A stretch of DNA of 45,650 nt, taken from the NCBI GenBank assembly GCA_041567315.1, contig JBFGCA010000026.1, forward strand, positions 1 through 45,650, given 5' to 3'. Shown in pieces: positions 15,277 to 23,074 of this stretch. Position 1 is the stretch's first letter, and the number at the start of each line of letters is the position of its first letter. The notes under the pieces are model-generated. The model made no database searches, was not told the origin of the DNA, and saw nothing but the letters and a program-made list of their open reading frames with translations. Origin of the DNA: JBFGCA01 sp041567315 (GTDB taxonomy: Bacteria; Acidobacteriota; Thermoanaerobaculia; Multivoradales; JAHEKO01). The position numbers and the translations under genes were made by a program.

Positions 15277-15888
15277 ATGGCGAGACGCAAGCAGAGCGCC
15301 GGGCTGCTGATGTACCGGCGGCGCCCCGGACGCCTGGAGGTGTTCCTGGTCCACCCGGGGGGACCATTCTTCGCCCGCCGCGACGACGGCTGCTGGAGCC
15401 TCCCCAAGGGCGAGATCGACGGCGACGACGACCCACTGGCGGTGGCGTGGCGCGAGTTCCACGAGGAGACCGGTCAGGAGGTCGCCACCTGCGCGCTCGA
15501 CGGCTGCCGCCCCGGGAGCAAGAACACGGGGAGCGAGGACACGGCGAGCGCGGACACGGCGGGCGGGGACCCGGTCGACGGGGGCCTGCTCGATGGGGTT
15601 CTGCTCGATGGGGGCCTGCTCGACCTCGGCGAGATACGGCTGAAGAGCGGCAAGCGGGTCCGCGCCTGGGCCTTCGAGGGCGACTGGCCGGCCGGCGCCG
15701 AGCTGCGGAGCAACACCTTCAGCCTCGAGTGGCCGCCGCTGTCGGGCCGGCGCCGAGAGTTCCCCGAGGTCGACCGCGGGGAGTTCTTCGACCTCGACGA
15801 GGCGCGCCGCAAGCTGTTCTCCGGTCAGGCGGCCTTCCTCGACCGTCTGGCGGGGGCACTGCGGGGCACGGCGGTGGGCGAGGCATGA
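15277..15888 (+). CDS. NUDIX hydrolase (COG4119-like) with repeat insertion
   Basis: A 203-aa NUDIX protein. The Nudix box is GEIDGDDDPLAVAWREFHEE followed by TG, where the first conserved Glu is Asp. The flanks QSAGLLMYRRR, LEVFLVHPGGPFFARRDDGC and SNTFSLEWPP, REFPEVDRGEFFDLDEA match the COG4119-type predicted NTP pyrophosphohydrolases. Between residues about 83 and 117 a 35-aa low-complexity insertion is encoded by seven 15-bp tandem repeats; relatives seem to lack it. It lies after the Nudix helix, so the active site may be intact. The start is ATG 15277 (a GTG two codons earlier is possible). Its stop overlaps the PilZ gene start (ATGA). Confidence 0.85.
   Translation: MARRKQSAGLLMYRRRPGRLEVFLVHPGGPFFARRDDGCWSLPKGEIDGDDDPLAVAWREFHEETGQEVATCALDGCRPGSKNTGSEDTASADTAGGDPVDGGLLDGVLLDGGLLDLGEIRLKSGKRVRAWAFEGDWPAGAELRSNTFSLEWPPLSGRRREFPEVDRGEFFDLDEARRKLFSGQAAFLDRLAGALRGTAVGEA
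15524..15628 (+). repeat. 15-bp x7 in-frame minisatellite
   Basis: Seven consecutive 15-nt units, starting ACACGGGGAGCGAGG, ACACGGCGAGCGCGG, ACACGGCGGGCGGGG, ACCCGGTCGACGGGG, GCCTGCTCGATGGGG, TTCTGCTCGATGGGG and GCCTGCTCGACCTCG. Units 1-3 and units 5-7 form two similar sub-blocks. Each unit adds five residues, so copy-number changes keep the NUDIX frame. Confidence 0.8.
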
Positions 15889-18527
15889 GCGAGGCGCGGC
15901 AGGACGGCCGACCGGCTGGCACCGGCGGTGGAAAGGAGCGTCGCCAGCATCCGCGGCTGACCATCCCCCTCAACGCCGAGTACATTCTCGAGGGCAGCGC
16001 CGGACCGCGCCCCGGGAGGATCCGCGACCTGAGCGCCGGCGGCACGGCGCTGCTGGCCACCGAGACCGGCGAGCCCGGTGGTCACCTGACCAGCCTGCGC
16101 TTCCTGCTCCCCGCCGAGCACGGTGAGCCCGCCCGTTTGATCGACACGCCGGCCACGGTGGTCCGGGTGGTGCGCGGACAGCCGATCCCCGAGCGGCTGG
16201 CGGCGGCAGCGGGGCGGCCGGGGGGCGACACCGGTTGGCTGCTCGGGCTGCAATTCGAGGGGATCGGCCAACGGGACCGGGAGCGGATCCAGCATTTCGT
16301 CTACCGCCGGCTGATGAAGGAGAAGATGCCGGCGACCAAGAGCCTGGGCAGCCGGCGGATTCCCTTCGCGCGACCGATCGCCGTGCGTTTCGAGCGCTTT
16401 GACAGCTTTGTCGAAGAGGTCTCGTCCAACCTCTCCGAGACCGGCATGTTCATCACCACCCGCAGCCCCGCCCAACCGGGTCAGGTCTTCGAGCTGCAGT
16501 TCACCCTGGGGGAGGACTTCGCCCTCATCGAGGGGGCGGCCGAGGTCGTGTGGGTCCGTGAGCGTGCCGTCGGCCCCGATCAGCCGGCCGGGATGGGGGT
16601 GCGCTTCGTGCGGCTGGACGACAGCAGCCGGGCGGTGATCCGGCGGCTGGTCAGCGCCTATCGAGCGGCCGGGGAGGAGCCCTTCGACGTCGAGCAGGCG
16701 GCCGGCGCGCCCGCCGGCCCACCGGAGCCCGCCGCCGCGCCGCCGGTCGCCGGGCCGCCGGTCGCCAAGGCACCCGACACCGAGGCACCCGTCACGGAGC
16801 CGCCCCGCGCCGAGCAGGTCCCACCGGCACGTCCGGGCGGCGGGGTGGCCAGCGGCGCCGGGGCCGCCGCCCTCGCGCCACCCCCGGAAGAGCGCGGCGA
16901 CCTCCGCCGCGCCCTCGACGAGGCCCTCGAGGCGCGCCGCCAGCTGGAGGCGAAGCTCGCCGCGGTGATCGGCGAACGGGACCGGCTCGGAGGAGAGGCC
17001 GAGGGCCTTCGTGCGGCCCTGGCCAAGGCGGAAGAGAGGGTGCAGGCGAGCGACGCCGCGGTGGCGGACGCCCGCGATCAGGAAGAGCGTCGGGAGCAGG
17101 AGCGGCTGCAGGAGCTGGAGCGGCTGCGGCATGCCGAGGCCGAGCTGCAGGCGCGGGTCGAGGCCGCGGCGGCCGGTGCGGCGGAGCTTCGCGGACAGCT
17201 CGAGGCGGCGGTCCGGTCGCGGGCCGCACTCGAGGGGCGGATCGACGAGCTCGAGCGGGCGGTGGAGGCGCGAGCCGGGCTCGAACAACAAATCACAGAG
17301 CTCGAACGGGCGGCGGCGGTCGAGGCGGAGCGACGCGAGGAGGCGGAACGCCTACGGGCGGCGGCCGAGTCCGAGCGCCTGGAGGCCGCCCGGCGCGCCG
17401 AAGAGCACGCCGGGCTGGGCGCGGAGCTGGACCGGCACCGCGAGGCCAACGCCGACCTGACCAGGGGACTCGAAGCGGCGGACGAGCGGGCGGCGCAGCT
17501 ACAGGACGAGCTCGAGCGGGCGATCGAAAGACAGTCCACACTCGAGGCGGCGGACGAGCGGGCGGCGGCGCTCCAGGAAGAGCTCGACCGCGCGATCGAG
17601 GAGCGCTCCGCCCTCGAGGAGAAGACCCGCCGGCTCGACGCTTTGCTGGCGGCGGCCGCGACGGCCCCGGAGCCGCCGCCGCCCGAGGCGGCCGCCCTGC
17701 GCCACCAGGTGGAGACCCTCGAACGAGAACTGGCGGACGCCCAGGCGATCGCCCGGCAGAGCCGCGAGGAGGGGCACCGCCGGGAGCAGGAGCTGCTCGA
17801 TCGCCTGGAGGCGGCCCAGCCCGGGCCGGCCGCCGCCGAGGGTCCGGTGGTCGAGCACGCGACGGCCGACCGCCGCCGCGGTCTGCGGGGCGCGGGCCTG
17901 GTGGCGGGCGGGGCCGCGCTGGGCGCCTTGGCGCTCCTGGCCGTTCTGCGTCTCGACTCCGCACCGGGGGAGTCGCCGGCGATCGACTTGCCGCGCGGCG
18001 CACCGCTCGCCCTGGAGTTGCCGTCCGCCGAAGCCCCGGCGGCGGTGGCGCCCGATGCACCGGGCGCGCCCGTCGCCGCTGCGGTGGCTCCCGAGACCCC
18101 GCCGGGAGCGGCGCCGGGCGAGGCGGCGCAGGAGGCGACCGAGACCGCCGCCGCCAGCGCGCCGGCGCCGGCCGCGGCAGAGCCGGCCGGCCCCGCCGCG
18201 GTCGAGGAGGCGGTCCGCGCCTGGGCGGCGGCGTGGTCGGAGCAGCGGGTGGAGGACTACCTGGCGTCCTACTCCCGGCAGTTCGTCCCGCCGGAGGGCG
18301 CCAGCCGCACCGAGTGGGAGGCGGGCCGCCGGGTGCGCCTCGAGCGGCCCGCCTGGATCCGGCTCGACCTCGGGCCGCTGGCGACCGAGCTGACCGAGCC
18401 CACCCGCGCCCGCGTCAGCTTCGACCAGTCCTACGAGACGCCGACCTTCTCCGACCGGGTCCGCAAGACGCTGGATCTCGTCTGGGAGGAGGAGGCCTGG
18501 AAGATCAGCGGCGAGCAGAGCGAGTAG
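15885..18527 (+). CDS. Tandem PilZ, coiled-coil, membrane, NTF2-like protein
   Basis: An 880-aa protein with an unusual layout. PilZ domain 1 (about 17-150) has the c-di-GMP-binding RxxxR (R20-R24 in RRQHPR) and DxSxxG (D48-G53 in DLSAGG). PilZ domain 2 (about 155-260) resembles the myxobacterial TIGR02266 type, with NLSETGMF but without an exact RxxxR. A Pro/Ala-rich stretch leads to a long Glu/Arg/Leu coiled coil (about 340-650) with a 24-aa tandem duplication. One membrane helix (about 666-690, GLVAGGAALGALALLAVLRL) is followed by an Ala/Pro-rich region and a C-terminal NTF2/Cds6-like domain (about 774-880, AWAAAWSEQRVEDYLASYSR). It would link cytoplasmic c-di-GMP sensing to the periplasm. 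Start ATG overlaps the NUDIX stop. Confidence 0.85.
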   Translation: MSEARQDGRPAGTGGGKERRQHPRLTIPLNAEYILEGSAGPRPGRIRDLSAGGTALLATETGEPGGHLTSLRFLLPAEHGEPARLIDTPATVVRVVRGQPIPERLAAAAGRPGGDTGWLLGLQFEGIGQRDRERIQHFVYRRLMKEKMPATKSLGSRRIPFARPIAVRFERFDSFVEEVSSNLSETGMFITTRSPAQPGQVFELQFTLGEDFALIEGAAEVVWVRERAVGPDQPAGMGVRFVRLDDSSRAVIRRLVSAYRAAGEEPFDVEQAAGAPAGPPEPAAAPPVAGPPVAKAPDTEAPVTEPPRAEQVPPARPGGGVASGAGAAALAPPPEERGDLRRALDEALEARRQLEAKLAAVIGERDRLGGEAEGLRAALAKAEERVQASDAAVADARDQEERREQERLQELERLRHAEAELQARVEAAAAGAAELRGQLEAAVRSRAALEGRIDELERAVEARAGLEQQITELERAAAVEAERREEAERLRAAAESERLEAARRAEEHAGLGAELDRHREANADLTRGLEAADERAAQLQDELERAIERQSTLEAADERAAALQEELDRAIEERSALEEKTRRLDALLAAAATAPEPPPPEAAALRHQVETLERELADAQAIARQSREEGHRREQELLDRLEAAQPGPAAAEGPVVEHATADRRRGLRGAGLVAGGAALGALALLAVLRLDSAPGESPAIDLPRGAPLALELPSAEAPAAVAPDAPGAPVAAAVAPETPPGAAPGEAAQEATETAAASAPAPAAAEPAGPAAVEEAVRAWAAAWSEQRVEDYLASYSRQFVPPEGASRTEWEAGRRVRLERPAWIRLDLGPLATELTEPTRARVSFDQSYETPTFSDRVRKTLDLVWEEEAWKISGEQSE
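17472..17615 (+). repeat. 72-bp tandem duplication in the PilZ-protein coiled coil
   Basis: Two adjacent 72-nt units (17472-17543 and 17544-17615) encode the similar 24-residue blocks that begin EAADERAAQLQDELERAIER and EAADERAAALQEELDRAIEE. A 24-residue unit does not fit an exact heptad multiple but fits three 8-residue turns, so it may shift the coiled-coil phase. Confidence 0.75.
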
Positions 18528-18545
18528 CGATTGGCGGCCATCCGC

Positions 18546-19298
18546 TCAGGCGCCGAGGCCGAAGAGGGAATCGGCAAAGCCCTGGCCGGCGCGCTTGAAC
18601 GGGACGCCGAGCAGCCGCGCTTGGCCGAAGACGATCTCGTAGCGCAGGTCCTTCAAGGTGTCCGGCTTCTCCACCTCGCTGGCGATCAGCGCGTAGTGGG
18701 CGAGCTTGCGGGCGTCGGCCGCCCCGTAGCAGCCGCCGGTGAGGCGCTCGCCGAGCTTCTCGCCGAGCTGGGGGAGGCGCTCGGTGTAGCGGCGGGTGAG
18801 GGCGGTGACCGCGGCCAGGGGCGCCCGGAAGGCGGGGACCGCGAAGGTGCCCTCGCCGCTGGCCGCGCCGCCGCCGCCCCCGCCGCCACCCAGGAAGAAG
18901 TTGAGCAAACCGGAGAAGCCGCCGCCCGCCGCATCGCGGCGGTGGATCGTCACCTGCGCCGGCAGCAGCCAGAACGGCCGGTAGAGCTCGGCCGCCACCT
19001 GGGGGGCGCTGACGAAGGTGACCTCGACGGGCTCGAGACCCTGCCGCTCGTGGTCGAAACGGTAGCCGTTGCGGCAGGCGGTGCAGTAGTAGACGACGTC
19101 CTCGCCGTCGGCCGCCACCGCCGCCCCGCAGGTCGGACAGTCGAGGGGGACCAGCCGGAACTCGGGACCGGCCACCGGGGCAGCCGCGGCATCGGCAGGC
19201 GGCCCGCCCGGGGGCCCGGGCGCCGTGCCGGCGGCCTGATCGCCCGCCGGGTGGCTCGGCGAGCCGCTCGGCCGGCCCGGGCGCCGTGGATCGCTCAC
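18546..19298 (-). CDS. Zinc-ribbon protein of the SPFH cluster, soluble
   Basis: A 250-aa protein, last gene of the five-gene minus-strand cluster. The start is a GTG at 19298 overlapping the upstream stop (GTGA). After a Pro/Ala-rich N-terminus it has a CxxC...CxxC zinc ribbon (DCPTCGAAVAADGEDVVYYC then TAC, about residues 50-75), then an alpha/beta region (VEVTFVSAPQVAAELYRPFW), a run of eight glycines after LLNFFLG, and a helical C-terminus (FADSLFGLGA end). No membrane helix or signal peptide is visible. The family is unknown to me; its neighbours suggest a shared envelope or membrane-associated complex. It converges with the PilZ gene with 18 bp between. Confidence 0.75.
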   Translation of the reverse strand: MSDPRRPGRPSGSPSHPAGDQAAGTAPGPPGGPPADAAAAPVAGPEFRLVPLDCPTCGAAVAADGEDVVYYCTACRNGYRFDHERQGLEPVEVTFVSAPQVAAELYRPFWLLPAQVTIHRRDAAGGGFSGLLNFFLGGGGGGGGAASGEGTFAVPAFRAPLAAVTALTRRYTERLPQLGEKLGERLTGGCYGAADARKLAHYALIASEVEKPDTLKDLRYEIVFGQARLLGVPFKRAGQGFADSLFGLGA

Positions 19299-20464
19299 CG
19301 TCCCTGCCCCGGCAGCCGTCCGGCCGCCAGCTCCTGGAGCGCCCGCCGGCGGCCGTCGGCGCTCGACAGCGAGCGCAGTGCGTCGCCCAGCTCGGGGCCG
19401 CCGGTGGTGCCCGAGCCCTCGATCACCACCCCGCCGTAGCGGAAGCGGCGCCAGCCCCAGAACACGAACGCCGCCACCCCGAGGCCGACCACCGCCATCG
19501 CCTCGAGGCTCCCGAAGGCCTGGATCAGGGTGGTGCCCAGATAGAGCGCCACCGCCTGGGTACCGACCAGCATCAGCGCCCGGTAGAGGTCGTTGCCGGG
19601 CGCCTTGCCGTAGGCCAGGCTGCCGTCCTCGGCGTCGACCAGCGCCTGGTACGAGCGCTCGCGGAAGCGGTAGCGCACCACCCACAGCGGGTAGTAGACG
19701 ACGCTCAGCCGCTCGCGCAAGGTCTCGAGGAAGCGGAAGCGGGTGCGCTTGAGACCGCTCGACGGCTCGGCCTCCTGCCGGAAGCGCTCGAGCGCCGCGT
19801 CGCGGACCACCAGCTCCGAGCCGGTGGGCGGGAAGACCATGCCCTGCCGCTCCAGCTCGCGGGCGGCGAACGGCGTCAGCGGGTCGCCCCGCAGGTCGAC
19901 CTTGCGGATCCCCCACTCGGCGACGTTGACCGCCGGGTAGGTGCGGTCGAAGCTGCGCTCGACCTTGCGCTCGACGTCGACTTCGTAGGTCTCGACCCGG
20001 CGGTTCTTGCCCGAGCCCACCACCCGGCGGCGCTGCTCGGTGCCGAGCGCGAACCCAACCGCGTCGGCCTCCACCCGGTAGAAGGGCAAGAAACACAGAA
20101 AGGCCTCGCCGACTTTGGCCTCGCGCCTGAGCCGCGAGTCCTTGTTGAAGCCCTTGCCCAGCCAGCCGCGGGCGCGGCTCCGCGCCTCCTCGGCGTCGAT
20201 CACCGGCCGCACCGCGAAGCGGCGGATGCCCACCTCGGAGAGGGCCAGCAGCGGCGTCGCGCAGTAACCGCAGGTCACCACCCGCAGTCCGGCGTCGACC
20301 TCCAGGGCGCCGCCGCAGTTGGGGCAGGAGAGCCCCTCGACCCGGGAGGAGAGCCGGTGCGAGCCCGGCGGCGGGCCGGTCTCCTCCGCCGCCCCTGCCG
20401 GCACAACCCCTGCTAGTGCGGCCCGGGCCGGCTCCGGCGGCATCGCGGTGTCGGGCTCGCTCAT
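19295..20464 (-). CDS. Zinc-ribbon membrane protein of the SPFH cluster (389 aa)
   Basis: Starts with ATG overlapping the preceding stop (ATGA). A disordered N-terminus is followed by a zinc ribbon LSCPNCGGALEVD...VVTCGYCATPL (about 45-75), a long alpha/beta region containing FLCFLPFYRVEADAVGFALG and VVYYPLWVVRYRFRERSYQA, and two C-terminal membrane helices (ALMLVGTQAVALYLGTTLIQ and MAVVGLGVAAFVFWGW) with a cytoplasmic tail. The PFYR/PLW...YRFRERSYQALVD pattern recurs in the next paralogue (PLWRCSYSFGGRQYQALVEG), so these two share a common domain. Function unknown. Confidence 0.78.
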   Translation of the reverse strand: MSEPDTAMPPEPARAALAGVVPAGAAEETGPPPGSHRLSSRVEGLSCPNCGGALEVDAGLRVVTCGYCATPLLALSEVGIRRFAVRPVIDAEEARSRARGWLGKGFNKDSRLRREAKVGEAFLCFLPFYRVEADAVGFALGTEQRRRVVGSGKNRRVETYEVDVERKVERSFDRTYPAVNVAEWGIRKVDLRGDPLTPFAARELERQGMVFPPTGSELVVRDAALERFRQEAEPSSGLKRTRFRFLETLRERLSVVYYPLWVVRYRFRERSYQALVDAEDGSLAYGKAPGNDLYRALMLVGTQAVALYLGTTLIQAFGSLEAMAVVGLGVAAFVFWGWRRFRYGGVVIEGSGTTGGPELGDALRSLSSADGRRRALQELAAGRLPGQGR

Positions 20465-21255
20465 ACCCGGCGGGCGACCCAGTAGGCGACCAGGGCCAGC
20501 GGCAGGGCGGTGATCGCGAAGACCACCAGCTTGGCCGCCGGGTTGCTGATCAACAGGCCCTCGAGGGTGAACAGCAGCACGCCGGCCACCGTCACCAACA
20601 CGTAGGGCGCTTCGGCTTTCTCGGGATAGACCGCCGCCAGCACGGTGCCGGTCGAGCCCTCGACCAGCGCCTGGTACTGGCGGCCGCCGAAGCTGTAGCT
20701 GCAGCGCCACAGCGGCACCTCGACCATGGCGCTCTCGGTGACGGCGCTCTCGCTCACGGACCCCTCGCCCCCTTTCCCGCCGCCGCGCTGGGCGAGCCAG
20801 CCGCGGGCGGTCTCCAGCGGCACGGTGGCGGTCATCGCTTCGACGCCCTCGCCGGCCGGGGTGAACGGCTCCAGCCGGCCGGCCGGCACCTGCAGGTCGG
20901 CGAGCTGCGGGATCGGGGTCGGCGCCGCCGGCTCGACCACCACCTCCTCGCCGCCGCGGCGCCGCAGCCGGAACATCCACATCGGGAAGGCCACCGGCTC
21001 GACCGACTCGACCGTGGCCTTGCGGTCGAGGTCCTTGACGGTGTCGTTGCCGGCCATCCAGCGCTTGAGCGCGGCGCGCGCCTCGCCGGCCGACAGGAGC
21101 GCCGGCAGCCGGTAATGGTTGACCGCTCCCGCCCGGTCGACGAACAGGGTGCCGTCGCAGAACTCGCAGCGCACCAGCCGCCGCCCGGAGGGCAGCTCGC
21201 TCTGGCCCCCGCACTGCGGGCAGGTGATGAGGTTGGCGGCGGCTTCGGCGGGCAC
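20461..21255 (-). CDS. Zinc-ribbon membrane protein of the SPFH cluster (264 aa)
   Basis: The GTG start at 21255 gives MPAEAAANLITCPQCGGQSE, followed by the second CxxC (RCEFCDGTL), a zinc ribbon of the same type as its neighbours. The middle region includes FPMWMFRLRRRGGEE and a PLWRCSYSFGGRQYQALVEG segment similar to the 389-aa protein. Two C-terminal membrane helices follow (PYVLVTVAGVLLFTLEGLLI and KLVVFAITALPLALVAYWVA). A TAGCGT box four nt before the GTG resembles the leaderless-type -10 but is too close to be convincing. Coupled by 4-bp overlap to the next gene. Function unknown. Confidence 0.78.
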   Translation of the reverse strand: MPAEAAANLITCPQCGGQSELPSGRRLVRCEFCDGTLFVDRAGAVNHYRLPALLSAGEARAALKRWMAGNDTVKDLDRKATVESVEPVAFPMWMFRLRRRGGEEVVVEPAAPTPIPQLADLQVPAGRLEPFTPAGEGVEAMTATVPLETARGWLAQRGGGKGGEGSVSESAVTESAMVEVPLWRCSYSFGGRQYQALVEGSTGTVLAAVYPEKAEAPYVLVTVAGVLLFTLEGLLISNPAAKLVVFAITALPLALVAYWVARRV

Positions 21256-21302
21256 CCGGACGCTACTCTGCGACCTTGCTCGGCATCCCTACTCGGCGAC
21301 CC

Positions 21303-22418
21303 CTACCCGGCGACCTTCGTGCCGCAGCCCGGGCAGAAGCGGGCGGCCTCGGGAAGCTGGCGTCCGCACTGGTGACAGAAGGCCGCGCCCGCCGCGGCGC
21401 CCGCGGCGGCGCCCTCCTGCGCGCCCGGCTGGGCACCGCCCTGCTGGGCAGCCTGCGCCCCCCCGGCCGCCACGGCACCGGCGGCCGCCCCGGCCGCGGG
21501 GGCCGCCGACTGGCCGCCGCCCGCAGGGGTTCCTCCGGCCGGCGCTCCTCCGGCGGGCGCGGTACCTCCGCCCTGCATCGCGTCGCGCATCATCTGGGGC
21601 AGCATCATGCCCATGCCGGCGCCCATGCCGACGCCCAGCCCGGCGCCCATGCCGGTGCCCGCCTCGCCACCGGTCTGCTGGGCGGCGTCGCCCATGGCGC
21701 GGGCGGCCTTGAACTTGAGGTAGGCGTTCATGTCGCCGACCGCGGCCATGCCGCTGCGCTCGTCGATCAGCTTCTGCACCTGCTCGGGCGGGGTGATGGC
21801 GCCGAGGAACAGATCCACCAGCTCGATGCCGTACTTGCCGAAGTCGTCGGCGACCCGGGACTTGAGCCCCATCGCCAGCTCGTCGTAGACCTTGGGCAGG
21901 TCGAAGATCGACTGCAGGTTCTCGCCCAGGAGGTCGGTCAGGCGGGCGACGATGGCGTCCTTGAAGTAGCTCTCGACGCCGTCGGTGGTGTAGAGCCCCA
22001 TCGTCCCCACCACCTGGTTGACGAACTGCTGGGCGTTGACGGTCCGCACCGCGAACTTGCCGAAGGCCCGCAGCCGGACCATGGCCAGCTCCTTGTCGCG
22101 GTAGACCACCGGCTCCTTGGTTCCCCACTTGAGATCCAGGAAGGTCTTGGTGGAGACGAAGACCACCGCCGCCTGGAAGGGCGACTTGCCCTCGAACGGC
22201 AGCCCCAGCAGCCTGGTGAGCAGCGGCAGGTTCTGGGTGGCCAGGGTGTGGCGGCCGGGCATGAAGGTGTCCAGCCCCTTGCCGTCGCGGAAGAAGACCG
22301 CCTGCTGGCTCTCCTCGACGATCAGCTGGCTGCCGAGCTGGATCGCCGAGGTGCCCTGCTGGGGCACCCGCGCCACCATGGTCTGGCCGGTGGGATCGAC
22401 GTGCTGGATGACTTGCAT
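21303..22418 (-). CDS. SPFH/band-7 protein with C-terminal zinc ribbon
   Basis: A 371-aa protein. An SPFH/band-7-like domain (about 15-240; SQLIVEESQQAVFFRDGKGL, VYRDKELAMVRLRAFGKFAV, YGIELVDLFLGAITPPEQVQ) is followed by an Ala/Gly/Met-rich low-complexity region and a terminal double-CxxC zinc ribbon (FCHQCGRQLPEAARFCPGCG). There is no N-terminal membrane helix. The domain resembles the YdjI-type subset of SPFH proteins, often linked to membrane-stress systems. A good Shine-Dalgarno (AGGAGAAG) precedes the ATG at 22418. It is likely an oligomeric membrane-associated scaffold for the zinc-ribbon partners encoded downstream. Confidence 0.85.
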   Translation of the reverse strand: MQVIQHVDPTGQTMVARVPQQGTSAIQLGSQLIVEESQQAVFFRDGKGLDTFMPGRHTLATQNLPLLTRLLGLPFEGKSPFQAAVVFVSTKTFLDLKWGTKEPVVYRDKELAMVRLRAFGKFAVRTVNAQQFVNQVVGTMGLYTTDGVESYFKDAIVARLTDLLGENLQSIFDLPKVYDELAMGLKSRVADDFGKYGIELVDLFLGAITPPEQVQKLIDERSGMAAVGDMNAYLKFKAARAMGDAAQQTGGEAGTGMGAGLGVGMGAGMGMMLPQMMRDAMQGGGTAPAGGAPAGGTPAGGGQSAAPAAGAAAGAVAAGGAQAAQQGGAQPGAQEGAAAGAAAGAAFCHQCGRQLPEAARFCPGCGTKVAG

Positions 22419-22498
22419 GATGACTTCTCCTCGCTTGCAGGGGCGCGCCGCGGAGCGGCGCCGGCAGCCGGCGGGCTAGGCGCCCGGGCGCCGCCGTC

Positions 22499-23026
22499 TC
22501 ACCTGCCGGTCTTGACCACGTCGGCGACGACGTTCTTGCGGCCGGCCCACTTGTCCTCCAGGCCGGCCAGCCGGCCAAGCGCCTGGTCGACGGCCGCCGC
22601 CGCGTCCCCCTGACCGGGGAGCGGCACCGCCGCCAGGTCGCCGCCCAGCTGCGCCAGGTCGTCGAGCACCGACAGATCGAAACGGTAGAGGCGCTCCAGC
22701 TCCTCGTCGCCGAACTTGACGACGTCGAAGAAGCCGCTCACCCCGTAGTCGCTGAAGCGGATGGACTGCGAGAGACCGTCGAGCCGCCGGTCGAGGCGGT
22801 CGAACAGATGCAGCACCCCGAGCTGCCCGGCGTCGGTGTAGGCCTGCGCCTTGCCACGGACCGCCGCCTTGAGACGCCCCAGCTCGCCCGCCAGGTGCTC
22901 CCGCTGCAGACGGTCCACCTCACGCCGCAGCTCGCGGTCCTGGAACCCCCGGAAACCGGGGATCTTCTCCCCCAGGCGCTCCAGCCAGTTGCGCCTGGCC
23001 TGCGCCTCCTCGTAGCCGTTGCCCAT
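22499..23026 (-). CDS. Hypothetical protein leading the SPFH operon
   Basis: A 175-aa soluble, mostly helical protein beginning MGNGYEEAQARRNWLERLGE, rich in charged residues (REVDRLQREHLAGELGRLKA) with a central FSDYGVSGFFDVVKFGDEEL segment. A Shine-Dalgarno (GGAGGGAG) precedes the ATG at 23026. The 80-bp gap to the SPFH gene contains GC-rich palindromes, including a perfect 14-bp one at 22479-22492. Position suggests a cytoplasmic partner or regulator of the SPFH complex. I do not recognise a family. Confidence 0.72.
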   Translation of the reverse strand: MGNGYEEAQARRNWLERLGEKIPGFRGFQDRELRREVDRLQREHLAGELGRLKAAVRGKAQAYTDAGQLGVLHLFDRLDRRLDGLSQSIRFSDYGVSGFFDVVKFGDEELERLYRFDLSVLDDLAQLGGDLAAVPLPGQGDAAAAVDQALGRLAGLEDKWAGRKNVVADVVKTGR

Positions 23027-23047
23027 ATTCTCCCTCCAGCCCCGTCC

Positions 23048-23074
23048 GGGGCGCCGATGGTATCAGAGCGCCCC
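23048..23074 (-). promoter_or_regulatory. Promoter-overlapping dyad of the SPFH operon
   Basis: TACCAT on the minus strand (23062-23057) is a -10 candidate about 30 nt upstream of the first gene. It lies in the centre of a perfect dyad, GGGGCGC (23048-23054) and GCGCCCC (23068-23074), separated by 13 bp. This layout suits a repressor operator or an RNA hairpin at the transcript start. Confidence 0.4.

Noticed and set aside
15885..18527. Chemoreceptor or SMC-like protein because of the coiled coil
   Set aside because: No MCP hairpin signature and no Walker motifs; the N-terminal PilZ motifs are clear.
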